Positions 61,562 through 64,000 of a DNA stretch of 64,000 bases are shown here, one piece after another (position 1 is the first letter of the stretch; each line of letters begins with the position of its first letter). A program made the translations under genes and the position numbers. The notes beneath the pieces are model-generated. The model was not told the origin of the DNA and ran no database searches. It saw nothing but the letters and a program-made list of their open reading frames with translations. Source of the stretch: Ficedula albicollis (taxonomy: Eukaryota; Chordata; Aves; Passeriformes; Muscicapidae); assembly GCF_000247815.1 (NCBI RefSeq), contig NC_021683.1:14649409-14713408 (forward strand), read 5' to 3'.

Positions 61562-64000
61562 GTAAGTGTCACTTTACTTTTGCTGTTCAGAGTGGCAATC
61601 AAGCATCACTCTTGGAAGCAGATGTGCCTGTGTCTGTATTTACATGTATCACATATCTATTCTCACCATGAAATATATATTTTTATATGACAGACAAAAC
61701 ACACGCTTCCCTCTTTAAGTTTTTAGTTAAATGCTTTTATATTTGCAATCTATACTTAAATATTTCCTATTCGTGTTGGGCCCCCCTTAAGCACTCACTA
61801 TCAGTGTTGAATAATTTATTTCATCATGAAATCAATCTATTTAGGTTGATTTTTTAAAGTTATATATGTATGTCTTTTAGTAGTCTCTGACAAGGAAGCT
61901 TGGCTAGATATTTTTATTAATGTCAGGCTGAAAATGGAAGTGATTTTTGTATATGTTTTATATTTTAATTTTGTATAATTTATGAAATATGCTGTATTAA
62001 AAATAAAAAAGCAGCTTAGGAGGCAAATAAGGTTAAGATTCTGTGGTAACTGCTAAATGAATCTCAAAATGCATCCTCTTTCTGATGAGGTTTTTAAGTA
62101 AAAGGAATGCCACTGCCAGTACATCATGTTTCATTGGCTGAGGCACTAAGTGGGGAAATTCTGATAAAAGCCAAAGGGACTTTTTTTTTTTTTTGCCATC
62201 TGATTAGTAGAGAAAAACACCTTTCATTTTCTTTGCAGTTATCTGCTCTTAAATTTTAGTGCCAGGTATCGTAACAATCTGTTATATTGGTTCAGGAATA
62301 TTTATCAGTTTATTTAAACTGAACTGCACTTTCTAGATGAGGTCCTAAAGAGTAATCTGATATCCTAGAAACTTTGAGTGCATCACTGTACAGCAGGGCA
62401 GAGCTGCAGAGCAGAAACCAGCTGGGCAATAGTGCTCCTATCCAATCCTTCAGCTTTTCTGTAGTGCATCTCAGCAGTGACTGAGGATTTAGTGCTCTCT
62501 AGATTGTCTGAGTTCTTATCTGCATATCTGATAAATTACCCACTATATAAATGCATGGAAATTTGCAGTATCTCTGCAAATGACAGGGATATCAGAAGTG
62601 ACAGATAATTTATTTGGTATGGTTGTTAACTGGACATGAAGTCACTATGAGCAATAACCAGAGCAGTTTCTTGTCTCTGACAGTGAAATACTGGCTTTAA
62701 ACCTCATCAGCCTTCAAGGTTTCTGCCTACAATGCTCTGTAAAAGCTAATTCTTAAATATTCTGTGGGACCTCTGGCAGCTGTGCTGGTCAGACATAAAG
62801 CTGAGTTTTCTTTTATTCTCCATTAACAGCTGAACTCTGTGTGATGGTGCAGAAGGGGGCTGAACAATCCCATGTGCTGGGTTGCCCACATGGAGAAAGC
62901 TGTGCCCAGAGTGGCTCCTGCTGCTGGGCTGATGTGGCTCCCACTGGGGAGATTCCCCTGAGCATTCACAGGCTCCTCTGCCCCAGTTACAGCCCCTGTC
63001 TCCCATCTGCTCCGTGTGGTCTGGGGGTCCAGTGGTGAAGGGGAGAAGTTTGCAGCTGCTGCTGTTAGTGCACATTTGGGAAGTCCCCTTAAGCTGTGCC
63101 AGTGTTGCACCATTGTCATTTGGCTGAAGCATTTTGAGTCCTTTTCAGTTTTTCATGTTGTTTACTGAACTTGGAACCTGCTTGCTCACATTTAAAGGTC
63201 CTTTGAATGCTCTAGAGCACTGCTAAGCTGCTTTTGGTGAGATACAAAGTGAGACCCCCATGTAATTGATACACAAAAAATCAGAAGCAAAGTGCAGAAG
63301 CCCACTTGGGAATGGATGTTGGTTTGCTTTTTGACAGAGGTTTATATTTCCCTTCTACTTCACTGTCACAATTAAAATATAAGCTACTGTCAAATATACT
63401 TTCTTTGCAAATAGAAATTGAATTCTCTCTGGGGCAGTGAGAAACTTTGTTCTTTAAAGTCCAGCAAAGCTTGCACTTTTGGGGCCATATAAGCCTGGAG
63501 GAAAAACATTGTCATTCAGAAGTCAATTCTGCTCACCCATTAGGAAAGCACATTCACACTAATGGCTCTACAGTCAATCAGTGGCAAAGACCTACAGGAA
63601 AACGCACTTGTTTCACTGTTCACTGATCTTGTAATTTGATCAATATTATTTTGAATGAATCTTTTTTTACTTCATCTGTAACATCTCTTTTTACAGCCAG
63701 ACTGAGTGTGCACCATAAAACTGTGCTGCAGATATTGCTAAAAGAACTAGCCATGCCTTTTACAGGTCGGAGTCCACAGCAGAGGCTCAGCTTCATTCAG
63801 CCACATGGTTTTATCTGTTTTCAAATGAGCTCCTATTATTGTGGTACCCTGAGGGAGTAATAATCGTGATCTCTTTGCTGACTCTGAGATGTTGCTGTTC
63901 TCTCTAGCAGAATTTCTCACCATGTACCACAGCTTTCTGTTTGCTTCCAAAGTGTTAGGGAAGCTTTCAGGCTTTTAAATTTTGCTGTTGTGTTCACAAA
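61562..64000. other. Non-coding stretch, nothing recognised
   Basis: AT-rich, with a T14 run at 62181-62194 and a moderately GC-rich patch at about 62830-63030 holding short overlapping frames. No mobile element or RNA gene is recognised up to the window end. Confidence 0.5.

Overview
The window looks like gene-free avian nuclear DNA, most likely from a passerine. The evidence is the repeat content. At least five, probably six, CR1 LINE fragments of different ages are present, several ending in the avian CR1 3' terminus. There are also two solo LTRs (TGTC...GACA) of a family I recognise from songbird introns and intergenic DNA. No complete protein-coding gene, tRNA, rRNA, snRNA or CRISPR array is supported. 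Open frames are short and lack homology I can recognise; the longest ones lie in CR1, in stop-free low-complexity DNA, or in GC-rich patches. The window is therefore intergenic DNA or a very long intron. Composition by eye is AT-rich, with scattered GC-rich, CpG-poor patches of 200-400 bp.

Layout. 0-9 kb: plain non-coding DNA, a triple 13-bp repeat carrying forkhead-type motifs (4.5 kb), and a 1034-bp direct tandem duplication with no difference seen between copies (6755-8824). 9-25 kb: a 30-bp tandem pair (10.13 kb), a degraded CR1 (12.4 kb), and a minus-strand open segment that could be an exon (17.85-18.1 kb). 25.4-26.5 kb: a 5'-truncated CR1 with recognisable but broken reverse transcriptase. 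27.8-29.6 kb: an anomalous T16-G121-T10-G11 homopolymer block, a 280-bp (GGGAT)n array, and a plus-strand solo LTR with a perfect 5-bp target-site duplication. 35.8 kb: a weak exon candidate encoding a hydrophobic segment. 37.7 and 48.5 kb: near-perfect short palindromes. 42.8-44.1 kb: a minus-strand LTR inserted in a CR1, followed by a 301-bp duplication spanning the LTR/CR1 junction with a 23-bp locally templated filler. 49.6-60.0 kb: an ancient MIR/L2-like remnant and three more CR1 fragments. 61.3 kb: a second weak exon candidate.

The window offers no pathway or operon. Its interest is structural: recent duplications with readable junctions, an inverted LTR pair about 13 kb apart, a G-quadruplex-prone cluster that may mark an assembly problem, and three unconfirmed exon candidates that need RNA or comparative data. 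I found no convincing new biological system.
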